A DNA stretch of 64,000 nt from CBDAPI01 sp965248635 (GCA_965248635.1 OZ252114.1:2976001-3040000); one strand, 5' to 3'. Shown: positions 16,590 to 25,519, numbered from the stretch's first letter. The notes: generated from the letters alone by a model not told the origin. Numbers and translations are program-made.

Positions 16590-17966
16590 ATGAGGGCTAA
16601 CTCTGAGATTTTTCGAGAATACGACATCCGGGGTATCGCCGACCGCGATCTGGCCTTCCCGATTTCGATCTCTCTGGGGCAGGCTGTTGGAACCTACCTC
16701 AAAAGAGGGGGACGGTCCCGCATTACGCTGGCCCGCGACTGCAGGCTCAGCTCAGAACGACTGGCCTCAGAAGTGGGGAGAGGTCTGCAGATGGCGGGCC
16801 TCGAAGTCATTGACGTTGGTGTGGTTCCGACACCATTGCTCTACTTTTCGCTCTACCATTTCGGAGATGTTGACGGAGGCGTGATGATCACGGGAAGCCA
16901 CAACCCTGCTGACTACAACGGCCTCAAGATCTCTTCCGGCAAGAGCACGATTCACGGGAAGGAGATTCAGAAGATCGGGCGAATTCTCGAGAGTGAGGAT
17001 CTGGAGCAGGGGAGTGGCGGCACCGAATTCCGGGACATCGAAGATCCGTATCGAAGAATGATCAGAGAACGAATCGGGCGACTGTCCAGACCACTTAAGG
17101 TTGTGGTGGATGCCGGAAACGGAACTTCCTCGGATCTGTCTCCCGCGGTCTACCGGGAACTTGGCTGTGAAGTGGTTGAGCTTTTCTGTGAGATGGACGG
17201 GAGCTTTCCCAATCACCACCCGGATCCGACGGTTGCCGAGAATCTGAAAGACCTGGTCGCTGCTGTGCAGCAAAACGAAGCGGACCTGGGCATAGCGTTT
17301 GACGGTGATGGAGACCGAATCGGGGCCGTGGATGATACCGGAAGGATACTCTGGGGAGATGAGCTGATGATTCTTTTCAGCCGTGAAATCCTGGCCCGAC
17401 ACCCGGGCGCCACCATCATTGGAGAGGTCAAGTGCTCCATGAATCTGTACAGACAGATTGAGTCCCATGGTGGAGTCGGCATCATGTGGAAGGCCGGCCA
17501 CTCACTGATTAAGGCCAAGATGAAAGAAACGGGAGCGGCCCTGGCAGGTGAAGTGAGCGGTCATATCTTTTTTGCCGACGGCTTTTACGGGTTTGATGAT
17601 GCAACCTATGCGGGAGCCCGGCTGCTTCAGCTGGTCGCGGACTCAGGGGGGTCACTCAGTCAACTGCTGGAGGATATTCCCCTGCTCTATAGCACCCCGG
17701 AAATCAGAGTGGAGGTAAGCGAAAGCGAGAAGTTCGAGATCGTTCGCCGGCTTCAGGAGTATTTCAGCCGCCATTACGAGACGGTTACGGTCGATGGTGT
17801 ACGGGTCCTGTTTGAGGAGGGCTGGGGTCTGGTCCGGGCCTCCAACACTCAGCCGGCTCTGGTTCTGCGTTTCGAAGCGTCCACACCGGATCGTCTCGAG
17901 GGAATCCGGTCGATCGTCGAATCGAAGCTAGAAGGGGTCAGCCGGAACCTGGAGTCGCTGACATGA
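16590..17966 (+). CDS. manB: Phosphomannomutase/phosphoglucomutase
   Basis: This is an alpha-D-phosphohexomutase of the AlgC type (458 aa). The phosphoserine loop is MITGSHNPADYNG (near residue 105), the magnesium loop FDGDGDRIGAVD (near 240), the sugar-binding loop GEVSGHIFFAD (near 325) and the phosphate-binding loop RASNTQPALVLRFE near the end. The N-terminus IFREYDIRGIAD is typical. It converts mannose-6-P to mannose-1-P, the substrate of ManC upstream, and possibly glucose-6-P to glucose-1-P. It lies 17 bases after the isomerase gene in the same operon. Confidence 0.92.
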   Translation: MRANSEIFREYDIRGIADRDLAFPISISLGQAVGTYLKRGGRSRITLARDCRLSSERLASEVGRGLQMAGLEVIDVGVVPTPLLYFSLYHFGDVDGGVMITGSHNPADYNGLKISSGKSTIHGKEIQKIGRILESEDLEQGSGGTEFRDIEDPYRRMIRERIGRLSRPLKVVVDAGNGTSSDLSPAVYRELGCEVVELFCEMDGSFPNHHPDPTVAENLKDLVAAVQQNEADLGIAFDGDGDRIGAVDDTGRILWGDELMILFSREILARHPGATIIGEVKCSMNLYRQIESHGGVGIMWKAGHSLIKAKMKETGAALAGEVSGHIFFADGFYGFDDATYAGARLLQLVADSGGSLSQLLEDIPLLYSTPEIRVEVSESEKFEIVRRLQEYFSRHYETVTVDGVRVLFEEGWGLVRASNTQPALVLRFEASTPDRLEGIRSIVESKLEGVSRNLESLT

Positions 17967-17984
17967 GGCCGCGAGTCTGATCCC

Positions 17985-18836
17985 ATGCAGATCTCCTTTG
18001 CCAAGTGGCACGGTTACGGAAACGACTTCCTGGTTTTGGAGTCAGAATCCTTTCAGGAAAGCTGGTTCGCCGCGTTCACCAGAGCCATGTGCCGGCCCCA
18101 TGTGGGTCTGGGGGCGGATGGCTGTGTCTTTGTACGAAAACGATCGGAATGTGATTTTGAGGTTCGAATTCTCAACCGTGACGGCAGCGAGGCCGGAATG
18201 TCGGGCAACGGTTTCCGTTGCGCGGCTGCCCAGATCCACCGTAGCGGTCAAAGTGCCTCATCCAGTCTGGTCCTGCACACGAGGAGCGGTAAGAAGGCCT
18301 ATCAGCTGCTGGAGCAAGAGAGTGCCACAAGGTGGAGCTACCTGGCGGACCTGGGAGAGCCGCTCTTCTCCCCGTCGGAAGTCCCCTGCCTGATCGATGA
18401 CAGAGAAGTGGTGTCGGAGTATCCCGTCCGAATCGAAGGTCAACAACTGCTGCTGAATGCTCTGTCTGTGGGCAATCCACAGTGTGCCATCCTTGTCGAG
18501 AAACAGCCGGGAGCAGATCAGTTTCGGCTGCTGGGCTCGAAATTGGAGATGCACCCCTTGTTCCCGCGGCGAACCAACGTGAGCTTTGTTCTAGTGGTCA
18601 ACCGGAGGCAAGTAGCTATCCAGATCTGGGAGCGGGGTGTGGGACCCACTTCCTCCTCGGGGACCGGGTGCTGCGGAGCTGCTGTGACGGCGATCCGGCT
18701 GGGACGCGTCGATTCTCCGGTAAGGGTCGAGACCCGCACGGGAACTCAGCAGGTGGAGTGGAGTCCCGGGAAGAATGTGCTGCTGACCGGAGATGCCGAA
18801 CTGGTCGCGGATGGGTCTTGTTACTGGGAACCCTGA
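17985..18836 (+). CDS. dapF: Diaminopimelate epimerase-like protein, both catalytic cysteines replaced by serine
   Basis: The fold is clear: FAKWHGYGNDFLVLE at the start, GLGADGCVFV, NRDGSEAGMSGNGFRCAA, SVGNPQCAILV, TNVSFVLVV and ERGVGPTSSSGTGCCGAAV. DapF uses two cysteines as acid-base pair, in the contexts M-C-GNG and A-C-GTG. Here the codons are TCG (Ser) at both places, in MSGNGF and SSSGTG. Nearby cysteines (FRC, GCC) do not occupy the catalytic positions. The rest of the substrate frame (Asn, Glu-Arg, Gly-Thr) is kept. The protein may be an inactive paralogue, or a dehydratase/racemase with another substrate, as known for some members of the superfamily with one substituted cysteine. 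It follows manB by 18 bases. Confidence 0.85.
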   Translation: MQISFAKWHGYGNDFLVLESESFQESWFAAFTRAMCRPHVGLGADGCVFVRKRSECDFEVRILNRDGSEAGMSGNGFRCAAAQIHRSGQSASSSLVLHTRSGKKAYQLLEQESATRWSYLADLGEPLFSPSEVPCLIDDREVVSEYPVRIEGQQLLLNALSVGNPQCAILVEKQPGADQFRLLGSKLEMHPLFPRRTNVSFVLVVNRRQVAIQIWERGVGPTSSSGTGCCGAAVTAIRLGRVDSPVRVETRTGTQQVEWSPGKNVLLTGDAELVADGSCYWEP

Positions 18837-18940
18837 AGCGTTCCAGGTTCCACGTTTCCATTGACTCGCCTCGGGTGTCCTGAGTAAGTTGTTACCTCTT
18901 TTGTCCCGGGTCGCCGGGTTGGAAAGGAAAAATACACCTC
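18837..18940. other. Short intergenic region with heptamer-like repeat
   Basis: Between dapF and icd there is a short TTCCAGGTTCCACGTTTCC motif of the dispersed heptamer class seen elsewhere in the window, then GGAAAGGAAAA, which serves as the icd ribosome-binding site. Confidence 0.5.
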
Positions 18941-20170
18941 ATGGGAAAGACCATCAGCATCGAAAGTGGTCGTTTACAAGTCCCCAACCATCCTGTCATT
19001 CCTTTCATCGAAGGGGACGGCATCGGGCCGGACATCTGGAAAGCTACCCGGAATGTCCTGGATGGAGCCGTCGCAAAGGCTTCCGGTGGTTCGAGGCAGG
19101 TCGAATGGAAAGAGGTTCTGGCCGGGGAGAAAGCCTTCGAAGAGACCGGTGAGTGGCTTCCCCAGACGACAATTGACGTCATCGCGGAGCATATCGTTTC
19201 CATTAAGGGCCCCCTGACTACCCCCGTCGGTAGAGGGATCCGCAGCCTCAATGTCACGCTCAGGCAAGTGCTCGATCTCTACGCCTGTATCCGTCCCTGC
19301 CGGTATATCCCGGGAGTGCCCTCCCCTGTAAAGGAGCCCGAGAGACTCAATGTCGTCATCTTCCGGGAGAATACGGAAGATGTCTACGCCGGTGTGGAAT
19401 GGGCTGCCGGGACAGCCGAGGCCGATGACCTAATTGAATTCGCAAACGCTCGGTCTGCCAGCAAGATCCGGGCGGGATCAGGAATCGGGATTAAGCCCAT
19501 TTCCGAATTCGGTACTTCGCGTCTCGTCCGTAAGGCTGTTCGTTACGCCATTGATCGAGGCCGCAGTCGAGTCACCCTGGTCCACAAGGGAAACATTCAG
19601 AAGTTCACCGAGGGTGCCTTTCGCGACTGGGGCTACCAGACTGTTCGTCGGGAATTTTCCGACACCTGCGTCGAGGAGGACACGCTCTGGAAGGCCTACG
19701 GGGGTCAGATTCCGGACGGCAAGATCCTCATCAATGACCGCATAGCGGATGCCATGTTTCAACAGATCCTGCTTCGGCCGGACGAGTACCAGATCCTCGC
19801 TCTCCCCAATCTGAACGGAGACTATCTTTCCGATGCCTGTGCGGCCCAGGTGGGCGGATTGGGGATGGCTCCCGGGGCGAATATCGGAGACCAGGTGGCT
19901 CTTTTCGAGGCCACCCATGGGACGGCTCCGAAGTACGCGGGTCAGGACAAGGTAAACCCGGGATCTCTGATTCTGTCCGGTGTTATGATGCTCGAACATA
20001 TGGGGTGGCACGATGCCGCCGAGTTGATCAGTCAGGCGCTGGAACGAACCATTTCCCAGAAGAGAGTTACTTATGACCTGGAGCGCCAGATGGAAGGGGC
20101 AACCAGACTTAAGACGAGTGAATTTGGGGCTGCAATTTTGGAGAATATGGAAGCTAAAGTTAAAAGTTGA
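18941..20170 (+). CDS. icd: Isocitrate dehydrogenase, NADP-dependent
   Basis: It oxidises isocitrate to 2-oxoglutarate in the citric-acid cycle. The family landmarks are FIEGDGIGPDIW near residue 23, the substrate segment RSLNVTLRQVLDLYACIRP with the serine equivalent to the AceK-phosphorylated Ser113 of E. coli, FRENTEDVYAGVEW, HKGNIQKFTEGAF, and the cofactor loop HGTAPKYAGQDKVNPGS. The Lys-Tyr in that loop indicates NADP. At 409 residues it matches the E. coli type. Its last codons (KVKS, stop 20168-20170) are read from the first units of a tandem heptamer repeat, so the repeat has reshaped the C-terminus. Confidence 0.95.
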   Translation: MGKTISIESGRLQVPNHPVIPFIEGDGIGPDIWKATRNVLDGAVAKASGGSRQVEWKEVLAGEKAFEETGEWLPQTTIDVIAEHIVSIKGPLTTPVGRGIRSLNVTLRQVLDLYACIRPCRYIPGVPSPVKEPERLNVVIFRENTEDVYAGVEWAAGTAEADDLIEFANARSASKIRAGSGIGIKPISEFGTSRLVRKAVRYAIDRGRSRVTLVHKGNIQKFTEGAFRDWGYQTVRREFSDTCVEEDTLWKAYGGQIPDGKILINDRIADAMFQQILLRPDEYQILALPNLNGDYLSDACAAQVGGLGMAPGANIGDQVALFEATHGTAPKYAGQDKVNPGSLILSGVMMLEHMGWHDAAELISQALERTISQKRVTYDLERQMEGATRLKTSEFGAAILENMEAKVKS

Positions 20171-20194
20171 AAGTTGAAAGTTGAAAGTTGAGAG
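20155..20194. repeat. Tandem heptamer repeat (GTTGAAA)n
   Basis: Five imperfect units of AAAGTTG/GTTGAAA run through the icd stop codon into the icd-mdh spacer. The unit is unlike codon use in the neighbourhood and belongs to the heptamer class also found near 21206, 27511 and 36921. Confidence 0.85.
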
Positions 20195-20263
20195 TGCAAA
20201 GTGGCTTCGAGTGCTTGAGCCGGGGGCGCTGAGTGGTGGACAGTTAGAAGTGGAGGAGTTGAT

Positions 20264-21202
20264 GTGGAAGCAAAAGTAACGGTTGTAGGCGCAGGACACG
20301 TAGGGGCTACCACAGCGCAGAGGATTGCCGAGAAGGAACTCGCAGACGTCGTCTTGGTGGATATCATTGAAGGGACGCCGCAGGGCAAGGCACTGGATCT
20401 GATGGAGGCCGGTCCGGTGGAGCACTACGACACAAAGGTAACGGGGGCCAACACTTACGAGGCCACCGAAGGCTCCGACGTGGCCGTCATCACGGCTGGC
20501 CTGCCTCGCAAACCCGGCATGAGTCGTGACGACCTGCTGCTCAAGAACGCCGCCATCGTCAAGTCGGTCACGGAGAACCTGGCGCGCCGCAGCCCCAACT
20601 GCATCATCATCGTGGTCAGCAACCCGCTGGACGCCATGTGTCACGTGGCCAAATGGGTCAGTGGCTTTCCGCGGGAACGCGTCATCGGCATGGCAGGCAT
20701 CCTCGACTCTGCCCGCTTCCGGACGTTCATTGCCATGGAACTGCGGGTTTCGGTGGAAAACACTCATGCCTTCGTTCTCGGGGGACACGGGGACACGATG
20801 GTTCCCCTGGCCCGCTACACAACCGTAGCCGGAGTGCCCGTGTCGGAGCTGATTGCGCCTGATCGTCTGGAAGCTGTCATCCAAAGGACCCGTGACGGCG
20901 GAGCGGAGATTGTGAAGCTGCTCAGGACGGGAAGTGCCTTCTATGCCCCCAGCGCAGGCGCCACGGAGATGGTGGAATCGATTTTGAAAGACCAGAAGAA
21001 GATTCTCCCCTGTGCCGCCTACCTGGAAGGAGAGTACGGCGTCAGCGAGCTCTTTATGGGTGCCCCTGTGAAGCTGGGACGCCGCGGAATGGAGGAAGTC
21101 TTCCAGATCAGCCTCACCACCGAAGAGCAGGCGGCAGTGCAGAAGTCAGCCTCGGCGGTGCAGGGGCTGAAGACGATTCTGCAGGAGAACGGGTACGTCT
21201 GA
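20264..21202 (+). CDS. mdh: Malate dehydrogenase (LDH-like type)
   Basis: It interconverts malate and oxaloacetate with NAD. The nucleotide loop VVGAGHVGATTAQRIAEK is at the N-terminus, followed by the acidic residue of VLVDI that selects NAD. ITAGLPRKPGMSRDDLL carries the mobile-loop arginines, VVSNPLDAM the substrate asparagine, GMAGILDSARFR the Asp-Arg pair and GGHGDTMVPL the catalytic histidine. The start is GTG 20264, preceded by GTGGAGGAG. It sits 93 bases after icd, so two consecutive citric-acid-cycle steps are probably co-transcribed. Confidence 0.95.
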   Translation: MEAKVTVVGAGHVGATTAQRIAEKELADVVLVDIIEGTPQGKALDLMEAGPVEHYDTKVTGANTYEATEGSDVAVITAGLPRKPGMSRDDLLLKNAAIVKSVTENLARRSPNCIIIVVSNPLDAMCHVAKWVSGFPRERVIGMAGILDSARFRTFIAMELRVSVENTHAFVLGGHGDTMVPLARYTTVAGVPVSELIAPDRLEAVIQRTRDGGAEIVKLLRTGSAFYAPSAGATEMVESILKDQKKILPCAAYLEGEYGVSELFMGAPVKLGRRGMEEVFQISLTTEEQAAVQKSASAVQGLKTILQENGYV

Positions 21203-21203
21203 T

Positions 21204-21230
21204 CATTTTCACGTTCCACGTTTCACGTTA
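21204..21230. repeat. Heptamer repeat (TTCACGT class)
   Basis: TTTCACGTTCCACGTTTCACG gives three units of 7 bases just after the mdh stop codon. Related GAACGTTGG, GGAACATTGGAACC motifs follow up to 21267. Confidence 0.75.
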
Positions 21231-21270
21231 TTCTTCGAACGTTGGGACGCTGGAACATTGGAACCTTCCC

Positions 21271-21720
21271 CTAAAAGTCGTCTGCCTCGACGCCTGATCT
21301 TCTTTTCTTGATCTGCCCACGCTGCTTTTTCCGGCGGAGCCTCTCTTCCTTGGCGCGCCGGGGTTTTCGGGTGGGCCTGCGCGGCCTGGGCCTGTGCAGG
21401 GCTTGGCGGAGGAGGCGTTCAAAACGGCCCAGGGCAGCCTCTCGATTGCGCAACTGGCTGCGATGTTCCTGACTGTTGACCTGCAGCACTCCTGCCTGGC
21501 TGATGCGCCTTCCCAGGCGTTCCCCCAGTCGCTCCTTCTGAGCTTTGGTGAGGCTCGGGGACGCAGCCACATTGAATAGAAGAGTGACCCTGGTGCTGAC
21601 CTTGTTGACGTTCTGCCCTCCGGGTCCACTGCTGCGGGAACTTGTAAACGAGATCTCCGAGGACGGAATCCGGAGGTCCCTGTGGATCTCTATCAGACTG
21701 CCATCATCCGGGCGGGTCAT
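21271..21720 (-). CDS. arfB: Peptidyl-tRNA hydrolase ArfB-like (RF-1 domain, ribosome rescue)
   Basis: A single RF-1 catalytic domain without the codon-recognition domains: FTSSRSSGPGGQNVNKVSTRVTL contains the GGQ tripeptide that enters the peptidyl-transferase centre. The tail (RKPRRAKEERLRRKKQRGQIKKRR) is strongly basic, as required in ArfB for insertion into the empty mRNA channel. It releases peptides from ribosomes stalled without a stop codon. I place the start at the ATG at 21720 (MTRPDDGSLIEI), which gives 149 aa. Upstream in-frame starts at 21768 and 21855 would add sequence that does not look like the family. Confidence 0.87.
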   Translation of the reverse strand: MTRPDDGSLIEIHRDLRIPSSEISFTSSRSSGPGGQNVNKVSTRVTLLFNVAASPSLTKAQKERLGERLGRRISQAGVLQVNSQEHRSQLRNREAALGRFERLLRQALHRPRPRRPTRKPRRAKEERLRRKKQRGQIKKRRSGVEADDF

Positions 21721-21818
21721 TCTTTCACTTTGCCAGAAACGTCCGAGTGGTTCCAGGCTGACCTGCATCAGAGCCCCTGGCGGAAGCCAGGGGCAGGAAG
21801 AGGCCCCCGACGGCCCCA

Positions 21819-21977
21819 TCAATCCTGGTTGAAGGAAGGTTGCCTGTCCAGACACCGGTCCTTCAGCCTGGTCTCCTCCTGCTCTATCCAGGAGGCTTGC
21901 TGTCCCGACTTTGCCTTCCGCCAGGCAATCCAGCCAAAGAGAGTCAGGGCCACGATTGTCACGATTATCATCAACAT
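21819..21977 (-). CDS. Small single-span membrane protein, 52 aa
   Basis: Reading from ATG 21977, a hydrophobic N-terminal helix (MLMIIVTIVALTLFGWIAW) is followed by a charged cytoplasmic-type tail (RKAKSGQQASWIEQEETRLKD). The size, single helix and positive-inside boundary are coherent for a small membrane protein. It lies about 100 bases before arfB on the same strand. No family recognised. Confidence 0.4.
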   Translation of the reverse strand: MLMIIVTIVALTLFGWIAWRKAKSGQQASWIEQEETRLKDRCLDRQPSFNQD

Positions 21978-22176
21978 CTCATTCTGCGTTTGCGCTCACC
22001 TGCCCAGCTTCTTGATTCTTGACTGCACAATAATATTGGACGGGCGATCGAACCAAATGTTTCGAAGGGCGCTCTGTTTTCTTAGAGAGCCATCGGGCTG
22101 CTAGCCTGAACCCGATGGCACCGGCGGTGAAGTACAATACCGGAGAATCGTAGGAGGGGAAGACAGGAGGAAGAAC

Positions 22177-23750
22177 ATGAGGCGTATCAGTTTGATGATT
22201 CTAATGCTGGGCCTAATGGCCCCTGCTGCTGCCGCTGAAGAAAAGGACACGGTGCAGCCGGGTCAGAAGTTCATCATTGGGGGTCAGGACGCCAGTATCG
22301 AAGATTATCCGTCCATGGTTGCGATTTTGGATCGTGCTATTTTTGAGTCCTTCTCGTTGGAGGGGGACAAATTCAATGCTCAGGTTTGCGCTGGCACCCT
22401 GATCGCTCCCAACTGGGTTCTGACCAGCGCCCACTGCGTTACCGGGGAGGACCCGGACGGTTTCCCAACTCAGATCCCAATTGATCCTCGAGAATTGATT
22501 GCAGTTCTTAACATGACGGATCTGGACGCGAATGAGGGCGACTTTTCGGACGTCGAGAGGATCATTGTCCACCAGGACTTTAACGGCAGACTTGACAGCC
22601 CTACGGTCATCGCCGATATCGCTCTCTTGAAGCTGGCGACCGATTTTCCCGACCAGCCCACCATGCCGTACGCTGCAGGCCCCGGGGGGGGTGGGGTTGG
22701 AACGGCTGGCGTCTCCGCGGGAACGAGCGCTACAATCGTTGGCTGGGGTGCCGACGGGTACAACAACAACACAAATGAGGCCACCAGCTATCCCACGATT
22801 CTGCAGGAGGCCGACACCAAGGTTGTCTCCAATGGGGATTGCGGGGATGCCTGGGCGGCTGTTTCCACAGACATCGACGAAACCCACATCTGCGCCCAGG
22901 AGCCGGAGGTCGATACTTGCGCCGCCGACAGCGGTGGCCCACTGCTGGTGCTGGAGAGCGAGCTGGCTGGGGGAGAGTCGAACTTCGTTCAGGTGGGCAT
23001 TACCAGCTTCGGAATCGGTTGTGCAGATCCTGACTTTCCTGGGGTTTACACCAGAGTTTCCGAGTATGTCGGCTGGATTGAGGAGAATCTGAGAGAATTC
23101 ACACTTTTTGCCACCTTTGGGAACGGGCGGAGCGGTGCTCTGGTTCTGACCAGCGACATCGTGCTCTACAACCCCCATACCAGCAGGACTACCGAGGGGA
23201 CAATCGTGTTCAAGGATCCGGATGGGAACGTTCTGGAGGCCGATTCGATTCTGGCTTCGGGAGGTGGGAGCTTTGAGATCGGTCCGCTGGGATCGTCCAC
23301 TTTCTCGACCAGCGGTACGGGCGACATCGTCTCCGGATCGGTGTGGGTCTCCAGTGACGAGGATGTCTCCGGAGTCATCCGCTTTTCGCTGCTCGGGACC
23401 GGAATCGCCGGCGTGAGTCCGAGTCAGCCCGGAACCAGGCTGATCGCGCTCGCACGCCGGGAGGGGAGTGTCAATACCGGCATCGCGATTCTCAACACCA
23501 CCGATGAGAACGTCGTTGTCTTTCTCGAGTTGAAAGATGAAAATGGTGATGTCGTTGACGTCGCGGCCGAGAATCTCGACCCCATGGCCAGAATCGCGAA
23601 ATTCGTCGGCTGTTCGAGGACGCCGATACCGTTGGCTTTCGGGGTACCGTATGTGTGAGTACGGACGATAGTGAGGTGGCGGTGATTGCCATCGAGCAGG
23701 GAACTGGGGACGGAGAGTTCACGACTCTGCAAGTGACCGTGGTGGAATAA
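22177..23750 (+). CDS. Secreted trypsin-like serine protease with C-terminal adhesin-like module, frameshifted at 3' end
   Basis: A signal peptide (SLMILMLGLMAPAAAA) leads to an S1 domain: FIIGGQDASIEDYPSM, the catalytic His in LTSAHCVTG, Asp in VIADIALLKLA and Ser in CAADSGGPLLVLE. Cysteines suitable for disulfides are present. From about residue 310 a beta-rich repeat-like module follows (FATFGNGRSGALVLTSDIVLYN..., VSSDEDVSGVIRFSLLG), a C-terminal add-on common in acidobacterial exported proteins (recollection). The frame closes early at 23658. In the -1 direction the sequence continues with RLFEDADTVGFRGTVCVST and GEFTTLQVTVVE to a stop at 23748-23750, so one base was lost near 23605-23615. 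The protease domain itself is intact. Confidence 0.85.
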
Positions 23751-23765
23751 GCTCGGCAGGCAGCT

Positions 23766-24227
23766 ATGGCGCAGACAAAGAGTCCGGTCGGTACCCGGGC
23801 GGTGAAGTTTCTTCGGCTGCCACTGAGCCGCAAAGTTCTTCTACTGGAGGCCTGGATCACCCTGGGCCTCTCCCGGGGCATGGTCCTGACGCTGCCCTTT
23901 CGGTGGATCGCTCCGGGGCTGCGGGCGCGCCTGCCCGGCTCGGTCCAGGAGTCCGGCCAGGCTCAAGCCCGGACTGTCGGCCGGGCCCTGCGTCTGGCCA
24001 GCAAGTACACCCCCTGGAAGAGCAACTGCCTGGCCCAGGCCATCGCCGCAAAACGGATGCTGCACCGTCGCCGGCTACCCAGCACCCTGTTCCTGGGTGT
24101 GAGAAAAGGGGAGCAGGACGAGTTTGAAGCACACGCCTGGATCGACTTCGGTCCCATTACACTCACCGGGGGCCATGATCACGCGGGCTATTCGGTCGTG
24201 TCCTCCTTTCCCGACAAAGAAGTGTAA
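23766..24227 (+). CDS. Lasso-peptide-B2-like transglutaminase-fold cysteine protease, orphan
   Basis: This 153-residue protein matches the Transglut_core3 type: basic N-terminus, then SRKVLLLEAWITLGLSRG, the catalytic Cys in WKSNCLAQAIAAKRML (near residue 84), and the catalytic His in EAHAWIDFG with the following GG. In lasso peptide clusters such proteins (B2) cut the leader from the precursor, together with a PqqD-like B1 protein and an asparagine-synthetase-like C protein. None of these, nor a visible precursor, is nearby. It starts 16 bases after the protease gene and may be co-transcribed with it. Its real substrate is unknown. Confidence 0.75.
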   Translation: MAQTKSPVGTRAVKFLRLPLSRKVLLLEAWITLGLSRGMVLTLPFRWIAPGLRARLPGSVQESGQAQARTVGRALRLASKYTPWKSNCLAQAIAAKRMLHRRRLPSTLFLGVRKGEQDEFEAHAWIDFGPITLTGGHDHAGYSVVSSFPDKEV

Positions 24228-24408
24228 GGGCCGGCCCGTCCCGGGAGACTGCGGCCAGTGCTATGTTTTTGCTGCACCCCATCCTTCTCGCCTCTCTGCC
24301 GATGGTCTGCAAGTCGATATAAACAGATAACTTACCGGATATTTGGAGTAGTCCTGAAGAGTCTGGCATGCCTGTTGCAGTAAGCCAGCCGGGAAAGGAG
24401 AAAGGTTC

Positions 24409-25077
24409 GTGACTACGACAAAAACCATTGAGACGCGAGTTCAGAACGGCATTCTTTCGGGAGTCGAGAGTAGGATTCTGAGGTGGATCGTCGAACGCCT
24501 GCCGAAATCGATCGGTCCCGATCACCTCACACTACTGGGGCTTTTTGCCATGGCGGGTGCTGGACTGGCCTATGGGTTTTCAGGCACCCATGCTCAGCTT
24601 CTACATCTGGTCAATTTCTGTATCTTCCTGAACTGGCTGGGGGACAGTCTGGATGGAACACTGGCCAGGTATCGGAACAAGTTGAGGCCCAGATACGGGT
24701 TCTACGTGGATCATATTATTGACAGCTTCGGGGCTGTCTTTCTGTTGGCGGGGTTGGCCGTGTCGGGACTGATGAGTGAAAGGGTCGCCCTCTCGCTGCT
24801 GGCTCTCTATCTTCTCCTCTCCATTCACTCCTATCTTGCGGCCCACACACTGGGCGTGTTCCGTATTTCCTTTTTCTATTTCAGTCCTACGGAGCTGCGC
24901 CTTCTGCTGGGGGTCGGGAACCTGGTAGTGTTCTGCAAGCCCTTTGTTTCGCTATGGGGCTACCGCTTGCTTCTGTTTGACGTGGGGGGAGTCGTGGGAA
25001 TTGTAATTCTGGCCCTGGTACTCGTGATTTCAACAACCAGCGCAACTCGAGCTCTCTATGACCTCGAACGGGTATAG
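24409..25077 (+). CDS. CDP-alcohol phosphatidyltransferase family membrane protein
   Basis: The catalytic signature D-G-x2-A-R-x8-G-x3-D-x3-D is complete in DSLDGTLARYRNKLRPRYG followed by FYVDHIIDS (near residues 80-105). Six hydrophobic segments are spread over 222 residues, as in PgsA-like enzymes. Members transfer a CDP-bound alcohol or diacylglycerol group to make phospholipids or related lipids. The start is GTG 24409 with AAAGGAGAAAGG just upstream. The gene overlaps the following GtrA-like gene by 20 bases. The acceptor substrate cannot be told from sequence. Confidence 0.85.
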   Translation: MTTTKTIETRVQNGILSGVESRILRWIVERLPKSIGPDHLTLLGLFAMAGAGLAYGFSGTHAQLLHLVNFCIFLNWLGDSLDGTLARYRNKLRPRYGFYVDHIIDSFGAVFLLAGLAVSGLMSERVALSLLALYLLLSIHSYLAAHTLGVFRISFFYFSPTELRLLLGVGNLVVFCKPFVSLWGYRLLLFDVGGVVGIVILALVLVISTTSATRALYDLERV

Positions 25078-25519
25078 CAGTCCCGCTAATCTTTCTGCGG
25101 TGCAGCGCTGGGTGCGATTTCTGTCAGTAGGAGCCATCGGGCTGGGAGTGCAACTCTGGACCCTAATGTTGCTTCTGTATCTGGGCGTCGAGCCGGTGGT
25201 GGCTTCTCTACTGGCAGTGGAAGCCGCTGTTCTTCACAACTTCCCCCTGCATCGGGTCTGGACCTGGAAAGATCGTCCGGCGGCCGGCCTTGGCGTCGAG
25301 CTGCGAAGATTGGCGCGTTTTCACCTGAGCAGCGGGGGAACTTCGCTTCTGGGTCACGCCGTGGTCGTGCCGATTTGCCTTCACGTGCTGGCGCTTACAC
25401 CTCTTGTGGCCAACTTGATTGCAGTCGGAGTCTGCGGAGTTGCCAACTTTCTACTCGCCGACCTGTACGCCTTCGCGGATGGCTGTGTCGCTCGAGCGTC
25501 GAGGAGTACCAAGACCTGA
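25058..25519 (+). CDS. GtrA-like family membrane protein
   Basis: Four hydrophobic helices (FLSVGAIGLGVQLWTLMLLLYLG, VVASLLAVEAAVLHNF, SLLGHAVVVPICLHVLAL, VANLIAVGVCGVANFLLADLYAF) and the motif HNFPLHRVWTWKDR fit the GtrA/DPMS family, thought to flip or hold polyprenyl-linked sugars for glycosyl transfer. Its coding overlap with the CDP-alcohol transferase gene suggests that both act on the same envelope lipid or glycan, but the pathway is unknown. Confidence 0.78.
   Translation: MTSNGYSSPANLSAVQRWVRFLSVGAIGLGVQLWTLMLLLYLGVEPVVASLLAVEAAVLHNFPLHRVWTWKDRPAAGLGVELRRLARFHLSSGGTSLLGHAVVVPICLHVLALTPLVANLIAVGVCGVANFLLADLYAFADGCVARASRSTKT

Noticed and set aside
20155..20194. CRISPR-like repeat
   Set aside because: The unit is 7 bases and tandem without spacers, so it is a microsatellite-type repeat. 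No cas genes are present.
19478..20884. Minus-strand frame of 468 codons over icd and mdh
   Set aside because: Runs antisense through two conserved genes and the heptamer repeat, with no domain character.
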